This document shows, piece after piece, positions 39,650 through 47,700 of a stretch of 64,000 bases of DNA (positions are counted from its first letter, which is position 1; each line of letters begins with the position of its first letter). The DNA comes from Streptomyces olivochromogenes (GTDB lineage Bacteria; Actinomycetota; Actinomycetes; Streptomycetales; Streptomycetaceae): the NCBI RefSeq assembly GCF_001514115.1, contig NZ_KQ948464.1, forward strand, positions 62,001-126,000. Direction: 5' to 3'. The notes below the pieces were generated by a model. It made no database searches, was not told the DNA's origin, and was given only the letters and a program-made list of their open reading frames with translations. The translations under genes were made by a program, and so were the position numbers.

Positions 39650-41050
39650 TCAGGAGGCCTTGGCCTTCTCCTCGGTCTTGGCGGCGGCCGGAGCCGCGGC
39701 GGCAGCCGGAGCCGGAGCCGGCTTCGCAGCCTCGTAGAACTCCTCACGAGGAGTCTCGATCGCACCGAGCGAGACGACCTCACGCTTGAGGAACATCGCG
39801 AGCGTCCAGTCGGCGAAGACGCGGATCTTACGGTTCCACGTCGGCATCGCCAGCCCGTGGTAGCCGCGGTGCATGTACCAGGCCAGGCGACCCTTGACCT
39901 TGATCTTCATCTTGCCCATGACGATCATGGCGACGCCCTTGTGCAGGCCGAGACCCGCGACAGCGCCCTTGTTGGCGTGCGAGTACTCCTTCTGCGGGAA
40001 GCCCCGCATACCGGAGACCACGTTGTCGCCGAGGACCTTCGCCTGACGGAGCGCGTGCTGCGCGTTCGGCGGGCACCAGGCGTTCTCGACCCCGGCCTTG
40101 CGCGCGGCGACGTCCGGCACCTGGGCGTTGTCGCCGGCGGCCCAGATGTAGTCCGTGCCCTGCACCTGGAGGGTGGTCTGGGTGTCCACGTGACCACGCG
40201 GGCCGAGCGGCAGACCGAAGCGGGAGAGGACGGGGTTCGGCTTGACGCCGGCCGTCCACACGATGGTGTTGGAGTCGACCTCGAGGCCGTTCTTCAGCAC
40301 GACGTGGCCGTCGACGCAGGAGTCCATGGAGGTGGAGAGGTAGATCTCCACGCCACGGCCCTCCAGGTGCTCCTTGCCGTACTGGCCGAGCTTGGGGCCG
40401 ACCTCGGGGAGGATCTTGTCCGCGGCGTCGACGAGGATGAAGCGCATGTCCTCGCGGGACACGTTGGTGTAGTACTTCGACGCGTCGCGGGCCATGTCCT
40501 CGACCTCGCCGATGGTCTCCGCACCCGCGAAGCCACCCCCCACGAAGACGAAGGTGAGCGCCTTGCGGCGGATGTCCTCGTCCGTGGTCGAGTCAGCCTT
40601 GTCGAGCTGCTCGAGGACGTGGTTGCGCAGGCCGATGGACTCCTCGATGCCCTTCATACCGATGCCCTGTTCGGCGAGGCCGGGGATCGGGAAGGTGCGG
40701 GAGACCGCGCCCATCGCGATGACGAGGTAGTCGAAAGGCAGCTCGTACGCCTCGCCCACGAGGGGGGCGATCGTGGCGACCTTGCGGTCCTGGTCGATGG
40801 TGGTGACCCGGCCGGTGAGGACCTCCGCCTTGGGCAGGACGCGTCGCAACGGGACGACGACATGCCGAGGGGAGATGCTGCCGGCGGCGGCTTCGGGGAG
40901 GAAGGGCTGGTAGGTCATGTACGACCGGGGGTCGACGACCGTGACGGTCGCCTCGCCGTAGCGCATCTTCTTGAGAATGCGCCGAGCTGCGTACAGGCCT
41001 ACGTACCCACCGCCTACTACGAGGATCCTGGGACGCTCCGTGGTGCTCAT
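39650..41050 (-). CDS. ndh: Type II NADH dehydrogenase
   Basis: This single-subunit, non-proton-pumping NADH:quinone oxidoreductase has 466 residues. It has an FAD Rossmann motif at the N-terminus (ILVVGGGYVGLYAARRI), a second NAD-binding motif (FVFVGGGFAGAETIGEVEDM) and the quinone-side motifs WTAGVKPNP and IWAAGDNAQVPD. A C-terminal amphipathic region (YHGLAMPTWNRKIRVFADWTLAMFLKREV) attaches it to the membrane, followed by an Ala/Pro-rich tail. A strong Rex-type site at 41359-41376 lies in its upstream region, consistent with redox control by the NADH/NAD ratio. Confidence 0.95.
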   Translation of the reverse strand: MSTTERPRILVVGGGYVGLYAARRILKKMRYGEATVTVVDPRSYMTYQPFLPEAAAGSISPRHVVVPLRRVLPKAEVLTGRVTTIDQDRKVATIAPLVGEAYELPFDYLVIAMGAVSRTFPIPGLAEQGIGMKGIEESIGLRNHVLEQLDKADSTTDEDIRRKALTFVFVGGGFAGAETIGEVEDMARDASKYYTNVSREDMRFILVDAADKILPEVGPKLGQYGKEHLEGRGVEIYLSTSMDSCVDGHVVLKNGLEVDSNTIVWTAGVKPNPVLSRFGLPLGPRGHVDTQTTLQVQGTDYIWAAGDNAQVPDVAARKAGVENAWCPPNAQHALRQAKVLGDNVVSGMRGFPQKEYSHANKGAVAGLGLHKGVAMIVMGKMKIKVKGRLAWYMHRGYHGLAMPTWNRKIRVFADWTLAMFLKREVVSLGAIETPREEFYEAAKPAPAPAAAAAPAAAKTEEKAKAS

Positions 41051-41358
41051 GCCATCGAGTATCCACCCGCCCCTGGAGGGTCGCTCGTGCGCCCCTTCAC
41101 AAGCTTGGGTGAGCCCTCTGCTACACTGCGCCGCTCACGTGACCCAGGTCATGGCGGCGAGGGGGAACCACCGTGTAGTGGCGACCGTTGTCAACACCGC
41201 GTGAGCTGCCGCTCCGGGTGTCCGAACCGGTCGAACCACCCCTCCGCTTCACCCGCCGGAAACACTCCCGGAACACTCCGTTGAGCACCCTCCCGAGCCT
41301 GGTGAGCCCCCCAGGAGCACTCAAGGGGGCTCGTCGTCCCCCCACAGGGCCGAATTCC

Positions 41359-41376
41359 TTGTGAAGAACTTCACGA
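41359..41376. promoter_or_regulatory. Rex-type redox operator upstream of ndh
   Basis: TTGTGAA-GAAC-TTCACGA matches the Rex operator TTGTGAA-4-TTCACAA in 13 of 14 arm positions. Rex represses respiratory genes in Streptomyces when NADH is low relative to NAD+. The site is about 310 bases upstream of the ndh start, on a long leader. The rest of 41051-41538 contains no gene; a second, much poorer Rex-like match lies at 41085-41102. Confidence 0.75.
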
Positions 41377-41452
41377 AGTTTTCCGGCGGCGTGTCGCCGA
41401 GAGGGTCCGAATGGCCCCCTGGGCGCGCTCATACGTTATCCGACCTGCTCAA

Positions 41453-41483
41453 GGGAGGCTACCAGCGGGTAGTAAAGGCTCCC
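41453..41483 (-). terminator. Possible terminator of the ppx gene
   Basis: On the minus strand GGGAG and CTACC pair with GGTAG and CTCCC around a CGCT loop, with unpaired bases in the stem, 55 bases after the stop of the Ppx/GppA gene. Confidence 0.5.
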
Positions 41484-41538
41484 CCGCCTCGGAAACCGCA
41501 CTCGGAAACGCCACCCTCGGCCCCGTCCGGTCAGCCCC

Positions 41539-42480
41539 TCACGCGATGGACCACGCGATCCCGTCCAGGATGTCGTGTTCGCTCACCACGACCTCCGCCG
41601 CACCGATCCGCTCCATGATCGCGAGCAGGACGAGGGCGCCGGCGGCGATGACGTCGACGCGCCCCGGGTGCATGGAAGGGATCGCGGCGCGTTCGGCGTG
41701 GGTGGAGGCCAGCAGCCGCTCGGTGATCTCGCGGACCTTCTCGTACGGGATCCGGGAGTGGTGGATGGCGGCCGAGTCGTAGGCGGGGAGGTCCAGCGCG
41801 ACGGCCGCGACCGTGGTGACCGAACCCGCGAGGCCGACGAGCGTGTGGGCCTCGCGCAACGGGACCGTCCGCTCGGCGAGGTCGAGGGCCGCCTCGATGT
41901 CGGCGCGGATGGCCTCGATCTCGGCGGGGGTCGGCGGGTCGCTGACGACCCCGTCGTGCACGAGGTGCCGCTCGGTCATCCGTACGCAGCCGATGTCCAC
42001 GGAGCGGGCGGCGCGCACGTGGTCGTCACCGACGACCAGTTCGGTGGAGCCGCCGCCGATGTCCACGACCAGGTAGGGCCTGGCGAGGTCGTCCCGGCCC
42101 GTCAGTTCCTTGGTCGCGCCGGTGAAGGAGAACTCGGCCTCCTCGTCGCCGGTGATGACCTCGGGCTCGACGCCCAGGATGTCCAGCACGCCGCGTACGA
42201 ACTCGTCCCGGTTCTCCGCGTCACGGGAGGCGGAGGTCGCCACGAAGCGCAGTCGCTCCGCGCCGTGCCGCTTGATGATCGCCGCGTACTCGCGGCAGGC
42301 CGCGAAGGTGCGCTCCAGGGCCTCGGGGGCGAGGCGTCCGGTGCGGTCGACGCCCTGACCGAGCCGGACGATCGTCATCCGGCGGTCCAGATCGACGAGT
42401 TCCCCCGTCACCGGGTTCGCGTCGGCGACGAGGAGGCGGATCGAATTCGTACCGCAGTCGATGGCGGCGACCCTGGTCAT
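41539..42480 (-). CDS. Ppx/GppA-family exopolyphosphatase
   Basis: The 313-residue protein belongs to the sugar kinase/Hsp70-like ASKHA superfamily that removes phosphate from polyphosphate or pppGpp. The N-terminal AAIDCGTNSIRLLVAD loop and the central VVDIGGGSTELVVG phosphate-binding loop are present. The length is the short actinobacterial type without the HD domain of E. coli Ppx. The ATG at 42480 has AGGAG 9 bases upstream. The gene belongs to a minus-strand run with DUF501, divIC and eno, an arrangement conserved in actinobacteria. Confidence 0.92.
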   Translation of the reverse strand: MTRVAAIDCGTNSIRLLVADANPVTGELVDLDRRMTIVRLGQGVDRTGRLAPEALERTFAACREYAAIIKRHGAERLRFVATSASRDAENRDEFVRGVLDILGVEPEVITGDEEAEFSFTGATKELTGRDDLARPYLVVDIGGGSTELVVGDDHVRAARSVDIGCVRMTERHLVHDGVVSDPPTPAEIEAIRADIEAALDLAERTVPLREAHTLVGLAGSVTTVAAVALDLPAYDSAAIHHSRIPYEKVREITERLLASTHAERAAIPSMHPGRVDVIAAGALVLLAIMERIGAAEVVVSEHDILDGIAWSIA

Positions 42481-42559
42481 CGGTTGTTGTCTCCTGCTCG
42501 TGAATTCGTTTCGACGACGCGCGACCGGGCCCGTGGCCCGGGGCGAAGCCCCGTCTTGG

Positions 42560-42588
42560 GGGGCGCGGGGAACCGCGCGCCCAGCCCC
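42560..42588. repeat. Dispersed intergenic element (copy, reverse orientation)
   Basis: A reverse-orientation copy, with AACCGCGCGC in its centre, lies in the short spacer between the Ppx/GppA and DUF501 genes, inside what is otherwise a compact gene run. Confidence 0.8.
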
Positions 42589-42640
42589 CACCCACCCGCA
42601 GACAGAACACCACGCACCGGGAGGAGGGAGCGCAGCCCCC

Positions 42641-43189
42641 TCACTCCCCCTCGGACGGCGGCTCCGCCGCCACCACGCACGCACCCTTGCGCCACCACTC
42701 CGGCAGCATCGCGATCGCCTCGTCGCCCAGCGGATTCACCCCGGGCCCCGCGGCCAGCGAGTGCGCCACCAGCACATGCAGACACTTCACCCGGTCCGGC
42801 ATCCCACCGGCGCTCGGAAAGCCCGCCAGTACCTCGATGGCGTCGCGCCGCGCGATGTAGTCCTCGTGGGCGGCCCGGTACGCGGCGGCCAGCTCGGGGT
42901 CGGTCGCCAGCCGGTCCGTCATCTCCTTCATCACCCCGTTGGCCTCCAGCGTGCCGATCGCGGAAGCCGCGCGCGGGCACGTGAGGTAGTACGTCGTCGG
43001 GAAGGGCGTACCGTCCGGCAGCCGGGGCGCCGTCTCCACCACGTCCGGCTGGCCGCAGGGACAGCGGTGGGCGATCGCCCGCAGCCCGCGCGGCGGCCGG
43101 CCGAGCTGTTGCTTGAAGGCCTCGACGTCCGCGTCGGTCGGCTCGGTGCGCGGGGTGGGCGGCGGGGGCGTTTCCATGCCTGTGCTCAA
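42641..43189 (-). CDS. DUF501 domain protein
   Basis: The 182-residue protein matches DUF501 of actinobacteria. It has an N-terminal DADVEAFKQQLGRPPRGLRAIAHRCPCGQPDVV, a cysteine-rich patch (CPCG, then TYYLTCPR) that may bind a metal, and a C-terminal VKCLHVLVAHSLAAGPGVNPLGDE segment. The family is nearly always encoded between divIC and ppx and is unstudied. Its conserved place next to a division gene suggests a housekeeping role. The upstream repeat array is close to its start. Confidence 0.9.
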   Translation of the reverse strand: MSTGMETPPPPTPRTEPTDADVEAFKQQLGRPPRGLRAIAHRCPCGQPDVVETAPRLPDGTPFPTTYYLTCPRAASAIGTLEANGVMKEMTDRLATDPELAAAYRAAHEDYIARRDAIEVLAGFPSAGGMPDRVKCLHVLVAHSLAAGPGVNPLGDEAIAMLPEWWRKGACVVAAEPPSEGE

Positions 43190-43216
43190 GTCTCTTTCTT
43201 CTTCAATTCACCGGTT

Positions 43217-43275
43217 CACCGGTCGTCAGGTCACCGGTCGTCAGGTCACCGGCCATCAGGTCACCGGTCGGAGTG
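43217..43275. repeat. 15-bp direct repeat, three full units and a partial, at the divIC gene end
   Basis: Three contiguous 15-base units of the form CACCGGTCGTCAGGT and a partial fourth lie between DUF501 and divIC. The last unit contains the divIC stop codon and the last codons of the gene, so the array has slightly reshaped the C-terminus of DivIC. Confidence 0.85.
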
Positions 43276-43737
43276 GTCCGACTTGTCGACGCCGTCCCAG
43301 ACGTTGGCGTACCAGGGGCGGGCTGCCACCCCCAGATCCGTACGCGACTGCTTCGCCGCGTCCGGGTCGATCACGATGTATCCGGTCTCGCCCGGCATCA
43401 CATAGTGCAGCCGTTCCCGGATCTGCTGCTTCGCGTACGCGTCGTCCTGCCAGCGCGCCTTGAGGTCACGCAGCTGTTCGACCCGGGCGCGGGCCTGCTC
43501 CTGCTGTCGCTCCAGATCGGCGATCTCGGCGCGCTGGGACACGTACTGCCTTATCGGGTACGCGAGGGCCACGATCAGAGAACAGAGTACGAGAGCCAGC
43601 AGCGCGGCGCGGCCGGTCAGGCGTGAGCGGCGGGCCTGGCGCTTGGTCTGCGAGCGGTAGACCCGGGCCGCCGTCTGCTCGCCGAGCAGCTTCAGCCTGG
43701 TCGCGGTGGAGAACCGGTCCCGGTCCTTCACGGCCAT
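43261..43737 (-). CDS. divIC: Septum formation initiator DivIC/FtsB-like protein
   Basis: The 158-residue bitopic protein has a basic cytoplasmic tail (TKRQARRSRLTGRAA), one membrane helix (LLALVLCSLIVALAYPI) and an extracellular coiled coil (QRAEIADLERQQEQARARVEQLRDLKARW). The conserved YAKQQIRERLHYVMPGETGYIV follows. It joins FtsL and FtsQ/DivIB to stabilise the divisome, and in Streptomyces it is needed mainly for sporulation septa. GGGAGG lies 6 bases before the ATG at 43737. It is downstream of eno, separated by a terminator-like hairpin. Confidence 0.92.
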   Translation of the reverse strand: MAVKDRDRFSTATRLKLLGEQTAARVYRSQTKRQARRSRLTGRAALLALVLCSLIVALAYPIRQYVSQRAEIADLERQQEQARARVEQLRDLKARWQDDAYAKQQIRERLHYVMPGETGYIVIDPDAAKQSRTDLGVAARPWYANVWDGVDKSDHSDR

Positions 43738-43760
43738 GTCCCGCCTCCCGTTCACACGCG

Positions 43761-43805
43761 CGTACGTCCCCGGACACGGTACGGGACCGGGTACGGGGAC
43801 GTACG
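43761..43805. terminator. Hairpin between eno and divIC
   Basis: CGTACGTCCCCG pairs perfectly with CGGGGACGTACG around a 21-base loop, about 34 bases after the eno stop. It probably limits read-through of the strong eno transcript into divIC. Confidence 0.75.
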
Positions 43806-43838
43806 TACGACTGGCTAAGGCTTGACCCTCCGCGGGTG

Positions 43839-45125
43839 TCAGCCCTTGAAGCGCGGGAAGGCGCTGCGGCCCGCGTACACCGCGGCGTCGTCGAGGATCT
43901 CCTCGATGCGCAGCAGCTGGTTGTACTTGGCGACGCGGTCCGAGCGGGCCGGGGCACCGGTCTTGATCTGACCGCAGTTCACCGCGACGGCGAGGTCGGC
44001 GATGGTGACGTCCTCGGTCTCGCCGGAGCGGTGCGACATCATGCACTTGAAGCCGTTGCGCTGGGCCATCTCGACGGCGTCCAGGGTCTCGGTCAGCGAA
44101 CCGATCTGGTTGACCTTGACGAGCAGGGCGTTCGCGGAGCCCTCCTCGATGCCGCGGGCCAGGCGCTCCGGGTTGGTGACGAAGAGGTCGTCGCCGACGA
44201 TCTGGACCTTGTCGCCCAGCTTCTCGGTGATGACGTTCCAGCCGGCCCAGTCGTCCTCGTACAGCGGGTCCTCGATGGAGACGAGCGGGTACGCGGAGAC
44301 GAGCTCCTCGTAGTACTCGGTCATCTCGGCGGCCGAGCGGGACTTGCCCTCGAACTCGTACTTGCCGTCCTTGTAGAACTCGGACGCGGCGACGTCGAGC
44401 GCGAGCGCGATCTGCTCACCGGGGATGTAACCGGCCTGCTTGATGGCCTCGAGGATGAGGTCGAGCGCGGCGCGGTTCGACTCCAGGTTCGGGGCGAAGC
44501 CGCCCTCGTCGCCCAGGCCGGTGGACAGGCCCTTGGTCTTCAGCACCTTCTTGAGGGTGTGGTAGACCTCGGCGCCCCAGCGCAGGGCCTCGGAGAAGGA
44601 CTCCGCGCCGATCGGGGCGATCATGAACTCCTGGATGTCCACGTTGGAGTCGGCGTGCGAGCCGCCGTTCAGGATGTTCATCATCGGAACGGGCAGCAGG
44701 TGCGCGTTCGGGCCGCCCAGGTAGCGGAAGAGGGGGAGGTCGGACGCCTCGGAGGCGGCGTGCGCGACGGCGAGCGAGACGCCGAGGATGGCGTTGGCGC
44801 CGAGCGAGCCCTTGTTGTCGGTGGCGTCCAGGTCGAACATCGCCTGGTCGATCAGGCGCTGCTCGGTGGCGTCGTAACCGACGAGCTCCGGGCCGATCTG
44901 CTCGATGACGGCGAGGACGGCCTTCTCGACACCCTTGCCGCCGTAACGGTTGGGGTCACCGTCACGCAGCTCGATGGCCTCGAAGGCGCCGGTGGACGCG
45001 CCGGACGGAACGGCGGCACGACCCGTGCTGCCGTCGTCGAGGCCGACCTCGACCTCGACCGTGGGGTTGCCTCGGGAGTCCAGGATTTCCCGGGCTACGA
45101 CGACGTCGATGGACGGCACGAGCAT
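43839..45125 (-). CDS. eno: Enolase
   Basis: Enolase interconverts 2-phosphoglycerate and phosphoenolpyruvate in glycolysis. The 428-residue protein has the N-terminal REILDSRGNPTVEVEV, the substrate loop SGASTGAFEA, magnesium ligands in LALDVAASEF and SIEDPLYEDDW, and the C-terminal SHRSGETEDVTIADLAV with the catalytic histidine. The length is standard. Its promoter region contains a dyad at 45247-45265 that overlaps the likely -35. In many actinobacteria eno is followed by divIC, as here. Confidence 0.97.
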   Translation of the reverse strand: MLVPSIDVVVAREILDSRGNPTVEVEVGLDDGSTGRAAVPSGASTGAFEAIELRDGDPNRYGGKGVEKAVLAVIEQIGPELVGYDATEQRLIDQAMFDLDATDNKGSLGANAILGVSLAVAHAASEASDLPLFRYLGGPNAHLLPVPMMNILNGGSHADSNVDIQEFMIAPIGAESFSEALRWGAEVYHTLKKVLKTKGLSTGLGDEGGFAPNLESNRAALDLILEAIKQAGYIPGEQIALALDVAASEFYKDGKYEFEGKSRSAAEMTEYYEELVSAYPLVSIEDPLYEDDWAGWNVITEKLGDKVQIVGDDLFVTNPERLARGIEEGSANALLVKVNQIGSLTETLDAVEMAQRNGFKCMMSHRSGETEDVTIADLAVAVNCGQIKTGAPARSDRVAKYNQLLRIEEILDDAAVYAGRSAFPRFKG

Positions 45126-45236
45126 CTCCTTCTGGGATGTGACGCGGGTACGCGGAGCCTGTGATGGCTTCGCGACATGAGCCTAACCGCCCCGGGGGGA
45201 TCGGCCAGCCGGTCGCCCACCCCTTGGGCAGAACTG

Positions 45237-45265
45237 AACGTACACATTGTTCCAGAACGGAACAA
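45237..45265 (-). promoter_or_regulatory. Candidate eno promoter overlapped by a dyad
   Basis: Reading towards eno, TTGTTC (45265-45260) and TACGTT (45242-45237) are 17 bases apart. The -35 box lies within a perfect 7-bp inverted repeat, TTGTTCC-5-GGAACAA, at 45247-45265, which also contains GTTC and GAAC half-sites. The leader would be about 105 bases long. Confidence 0.5.
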
Positions 45266-45323
45266 AAACGGGTACGGAAATCTGGGTACGAAATGCTCGC
45301 CACGAAGGGCCGGACACGAAAAA

Positions 45324-45365
45324 CCCCGCTCCGGTGCGTACGGGGGAACACGCACCGGAGCGGGG
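45324..45365 (-). terminator. Intrinsic terminator after the Rpf gene
   Basis: A perfect 16-bp stem (arms beginning CCCCGCTCCGGTGCGT) with a 10-base loop is followed on the minus strand by TTTTT, about 100 bases beyond the stop of the Rpf protein gene. Confidence 0.9.
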
Positions 45366-45462
45366 AGCCCGTGGGGACGGGGGTGGCCCTCACCGGGGTC
45401 TCCAGTGTGGAGACCCCCTTTATGAGGGACCTGTCATTCAGCTGGGGTGAAGCTGCCGATCA

Positions 45463-46173
45463 TCAGCTGAGGTGCAGCTGCTGACCCGGGTAGATGAAGT
45501 CGGCGTCCGCGACGATGTCCTTGTTCAGCTTGAACAGCCGCTGCCAGCCGCCCTTGACCTTCTTCTTCTCGGCGATCGAGCTGAGGCTGTCACCCTTGAC
45601 GACCTTGTACTCGCCGTCGCCCTTCTTGACCTTCTTGCCGGTCGGGGTGGAGACGGTCTTCTCGGCGGCCGGACGGGACGCCGAACGGGAGGCCGCGGTG
45701 TCCGTCGAGCGGGTGGTGGTGCCGGCGCTCGGCGAGCTGTTCGACGAGGAGCCGTTCGAGGAGGACGAGGTCGACGGGGCGCTCGCACCGCCGGTGTACG
45801 CGGCGCTCGACAGGCCCGTGCCACAGGTCGGCCAGGCACCCTTGCCCTGCGCGGCGAGGACCTTCTCGCCGATGGTGATCTGCTGGGACTTGGAGGCCTG
45901 GTTGGCGGTCGCGGCGTACGCGGTGCCGCCGTACGCGGCCCAGGTGGAGGCCGAGAACTGCAGACCGCCGTAGTAGCCGTTGCCGGTGTTGATGGACCAG
46001 TTCCCGCCGGACTCGCACTGGGCGACGGCGTCCCACTGGGAGGAGGTGGCGGCGGAGGCGTTGCCGGCCGCCATCAGCGGAGCGGCGATGGCGACACCGG
46101 TGACGCCGGCGAGCGTGGCGACACGAGTGGCCTTGGACGGACGGCGGTGCTTGCCCTTGCTGGAAAACAGCAT
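45463..46173 (-). CDS. rpfA: Resuscitation-promoting factor (transglycosylase with LysM)
   Basis: The 236-residue exported muralytic enzyme has a signal peptide ending in ASA (about residue 41). The Rpf catalytic domain follows with the essential glutamate in QCESGGNW and YYGGLQFSASTWAAYGG, then a Ser/Thr-rich linker and a C-terminal LysM domain (YKVVKGDSLSSIAEK, then FIYPGQQLHLS) that binds peptidoglycan. It cleaves cell-wall glycan and aids germination. A c-di-AMP riboswitch fills its leader, which fits known control of rpfA in Streptomyces. The start ATG is at 46173. Confidence 0.93.
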   Translation of the reverse strand: MLFSSKGKHRRPSKATRVATLAGVTGVAIAAPLMAAGNASAATSSQWDAVAQCESGGNWSINTGNGYYGGLQFSASTWAAYGGTAYAATANQASKSQQITIGEKVLAAQGKGAWPTCGTGLSSAAYTGGASAPSTSSSSNGSSSNSSPSAGTTTRSTDTAASRSASRPAAEKTVSTPTGKKVKKGDGEYKVVKGDSLSSIAEKKKVKGGWQRLFKLNKDIVADADFIYPGQQLHLS

Positions 46174-46191
46174 GGAGAGATCCCCTCACCG

Positions 46192-46377
46192 ACGCCTGCG
46201 AGGTGAGCTGTCGGGTTCGGGCGGGTGAGTGCCCGGCCGTGCGCTCTGAGCGCTCGGCTTCACCCCAAGCCGCTCCCGGTCAACTACCGGGCGCGGCGCA
46301 TACCTTGGGTCCCCCGCTCCTGCCTACGGCGCTGACGCGTCGACTGTTCCCGTACGGCCGTTGGCAGGATTCGGCGT
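46192..46377 (-). promoter_or_regulatory. c-di-AMP (ydaO/yuaA) riboswitch in the rpfA leader
   Basis: The leader shows the ydaO landmarks on the minus strand: GCAGGAGCGGGGGACCC near 46320, a GCTTGGGGTGAAGCC core near 46280, and CCCGAACCCGACAGCTCACC then TCGCAGGCGTC near the 3' end. The closing stem pairs ACGCC (46377-46373) with GGCGT (46196-46192). Binding of c-di-AMP is known to reduce rpfA expression in Streptomyces. Only 18 bases separate the aptamer from the start codon, so the GAGGGGA ribosome binding site is next to the closing stem. The rest of 46378-46524 holds the promoter region and no gene. Confidence 0.9.
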
Positions 46378-46524
46378 TGACGACCGTCGGGGCCCGCTGT
46401 GGCGAGCGGTCATGACCGTAAGCAGTCGATCGGCTGAATTCCAAAGACGATCAGGGCCTTTGAGATCCATCTCTCACTCGCACCAAACCGGACATTACAC
46501 AGCGAACCATGACGTGAACTGCCC

Positions 46525-47529
46525 CTACTTTTCGCCCGATTCAGCACCAACTGCAAGGCTCTGACCGGGAAGGATGAGGTTCGGGTCGACGCCGACCGTC
46601 TTCTTGTTCGCGTCGTACAGCTCGGCCCATCCGCCTTCGAGGTCAAGGGCGTCCGCGATGGTCCAGAGATTGTCTCCGGCGCGCACGACGTAGGAGCCGT
46701 CGACGGCATCGCGGGAGGCGCCGGAGCCGCGTGAGGCATGCCGCCCGGAGGAGTCGTCGCCGCGGCCGTCCACGGCACTGTCGGTGGTGTCCTCGTCCGC
46801 GGTGCCGCCGCGGTGGCGCCCCGCACCGGTCGTCGCGTTCTCGGAGGTACCGGAAGAGTCGCCACCCTGGCCGGAGTTGCCCGAGTCGTCGCCCTTCGTC
46901 GTGTCCGTGTCGGAGCCGTCCGCCCCCTGGGCATCGTCGCCGGTGTCGGCCTTCGTCGTGTTCCCGGTCCCCTTCGAGGATGAACCGGACGAAGACGAGC
47001 CAGACGAAGACGAATCGGACTTCGAGCCGGAAGAGCCGGACGGAGCCGAAGTCCCGGATGAACTGGACGAATCGGATGAATTAGATGAACCAGATGAGTC
47101 CGACGTACTGGACGAGTCGTTCGCCACGCCCGTGTCGACCAGGATGTCGCCCGAGTTCTTGCTCAGCCCGGAGAGCGGTCCGCAGGTCGGCCAGGCGGCG
47201 AGGCCCCGGTCGTCGAGGAGCTTCTCGGCGATGGCTATCTGCTGCGACCGGCTGGCCTCGTCGGCGCTCGACGCGTAGGCGAGGCCGCCGTACTTCTCCC
47301 AGTCCGCCTGGCTGATCTGGAGCCCGCCGTAATACCCGTTGCCGCTGTCGGCACTCCACTGGCCGGCGCTCTCGCACTCGGCGACCCGGTCCCACGTGGT
47401 GCCGTCGGCCGCGCTCGCGCTGGTGGCACCGAGCAACGGGATCGCGATGGCGGATCCGGTCACTCCTGCCGCGACGATGAGGGCCGGGGCCTGACGGGGG
47501 CGACGATGGCGGCCGTTCCCGGAGAGCAT
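46525..47529 (-). CDS. Resuscitation-promoting factor-like protein with long Ser/Gly/Asp linker and LysM
   Basis: The 334-residue exported protein has a signal peptide (MLSGNGRHRRP start, ending in ASA). An Rpf domain follows with the catalytic glutamate in ECESAGQW and YYGGLQISQADWEKYGG, then a linker of about 130 residues dominated by Ser, Gly, Asp and Thr, and a C-terminal LysM (YVVRAGDNLWTIADAL, then LILPGQSLAV). It is a paralogue of the protein downstream and probably also cuts peptidoglycan. The ATG at 47529 matches the family start. The linker is coded by imperfect short repeats. Confidence 0.9.
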   Translation of the reverse strand: MLSGNGRHRRPRQAPALIVAAGVTGSAIAIPLLGATSASAADGTTWDRVAECESAGQWSADSGNGYYGGLQISQADWEKYGGLAYASSADEASRSQQIAIAEKLLDDRGLAAWPTCGPLSGLSKNSGDILVDTGVANDSSSTSDSSGSSNSSDSSSSSGTSAPSGSSGSKSDSSSSGSSSSGSSSKGTGNTTKADTGDDAQGADGSDTDTTKGDDSGNSGQGGDSSGTSENATTGAGRHRGGTADEDTTDSAVDGRGDDSSGRHASRGSGASRDAVDGSYVVRAGDNLWTIADALDLEGGWAELYDANKKTVGVDPNLILPGQSLAVGAESGEK

Positions 47530-47608
47530 GCGGAAGCCTTTCACGTGACAGCAGGTGACTACGCGACGTGTGAGTCGCGTTGACGAGTGAACGTATCCGC
47601 ACCCGAAC

Positions 47609-47621
47609 ACTTGTCACAAGT
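47609..47621. promoter_or_regulatory. Perfect 13-bp palindrome upstream of the Rpf-like gene
   Basis: ACTTGTCACAAGT is a perfect dyad centred on one base, 80 bases upstream of the start of the long-linker Rpf gene. It is a candidate operator. The partner is unknown. Confidence 0.45.
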
Positions 47622-47700
47622 CGATGCAGCGTAGATCACGTGAAGATCACAGAGTTGAGTGCGTGTCAGGTTTGAGCGCCCGTAGGTGTATGGTCGCCCG

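Noticed and set aside
41085..41102. A second Rex operator next to the ndh start
   Set aside because: Only one arm (TTCACAA) is good; the other matches in 4 of 7 positions.
46731..47278. An acidic protein encoded on the plus strand opposite the Rpf linker
   Set aside because: The EPDEDEPDEDESDFEPEE-type reading is a shadow of the Ser/Gly/Asp-rich linker repeats of the Rpf-like gene on the minus strand.
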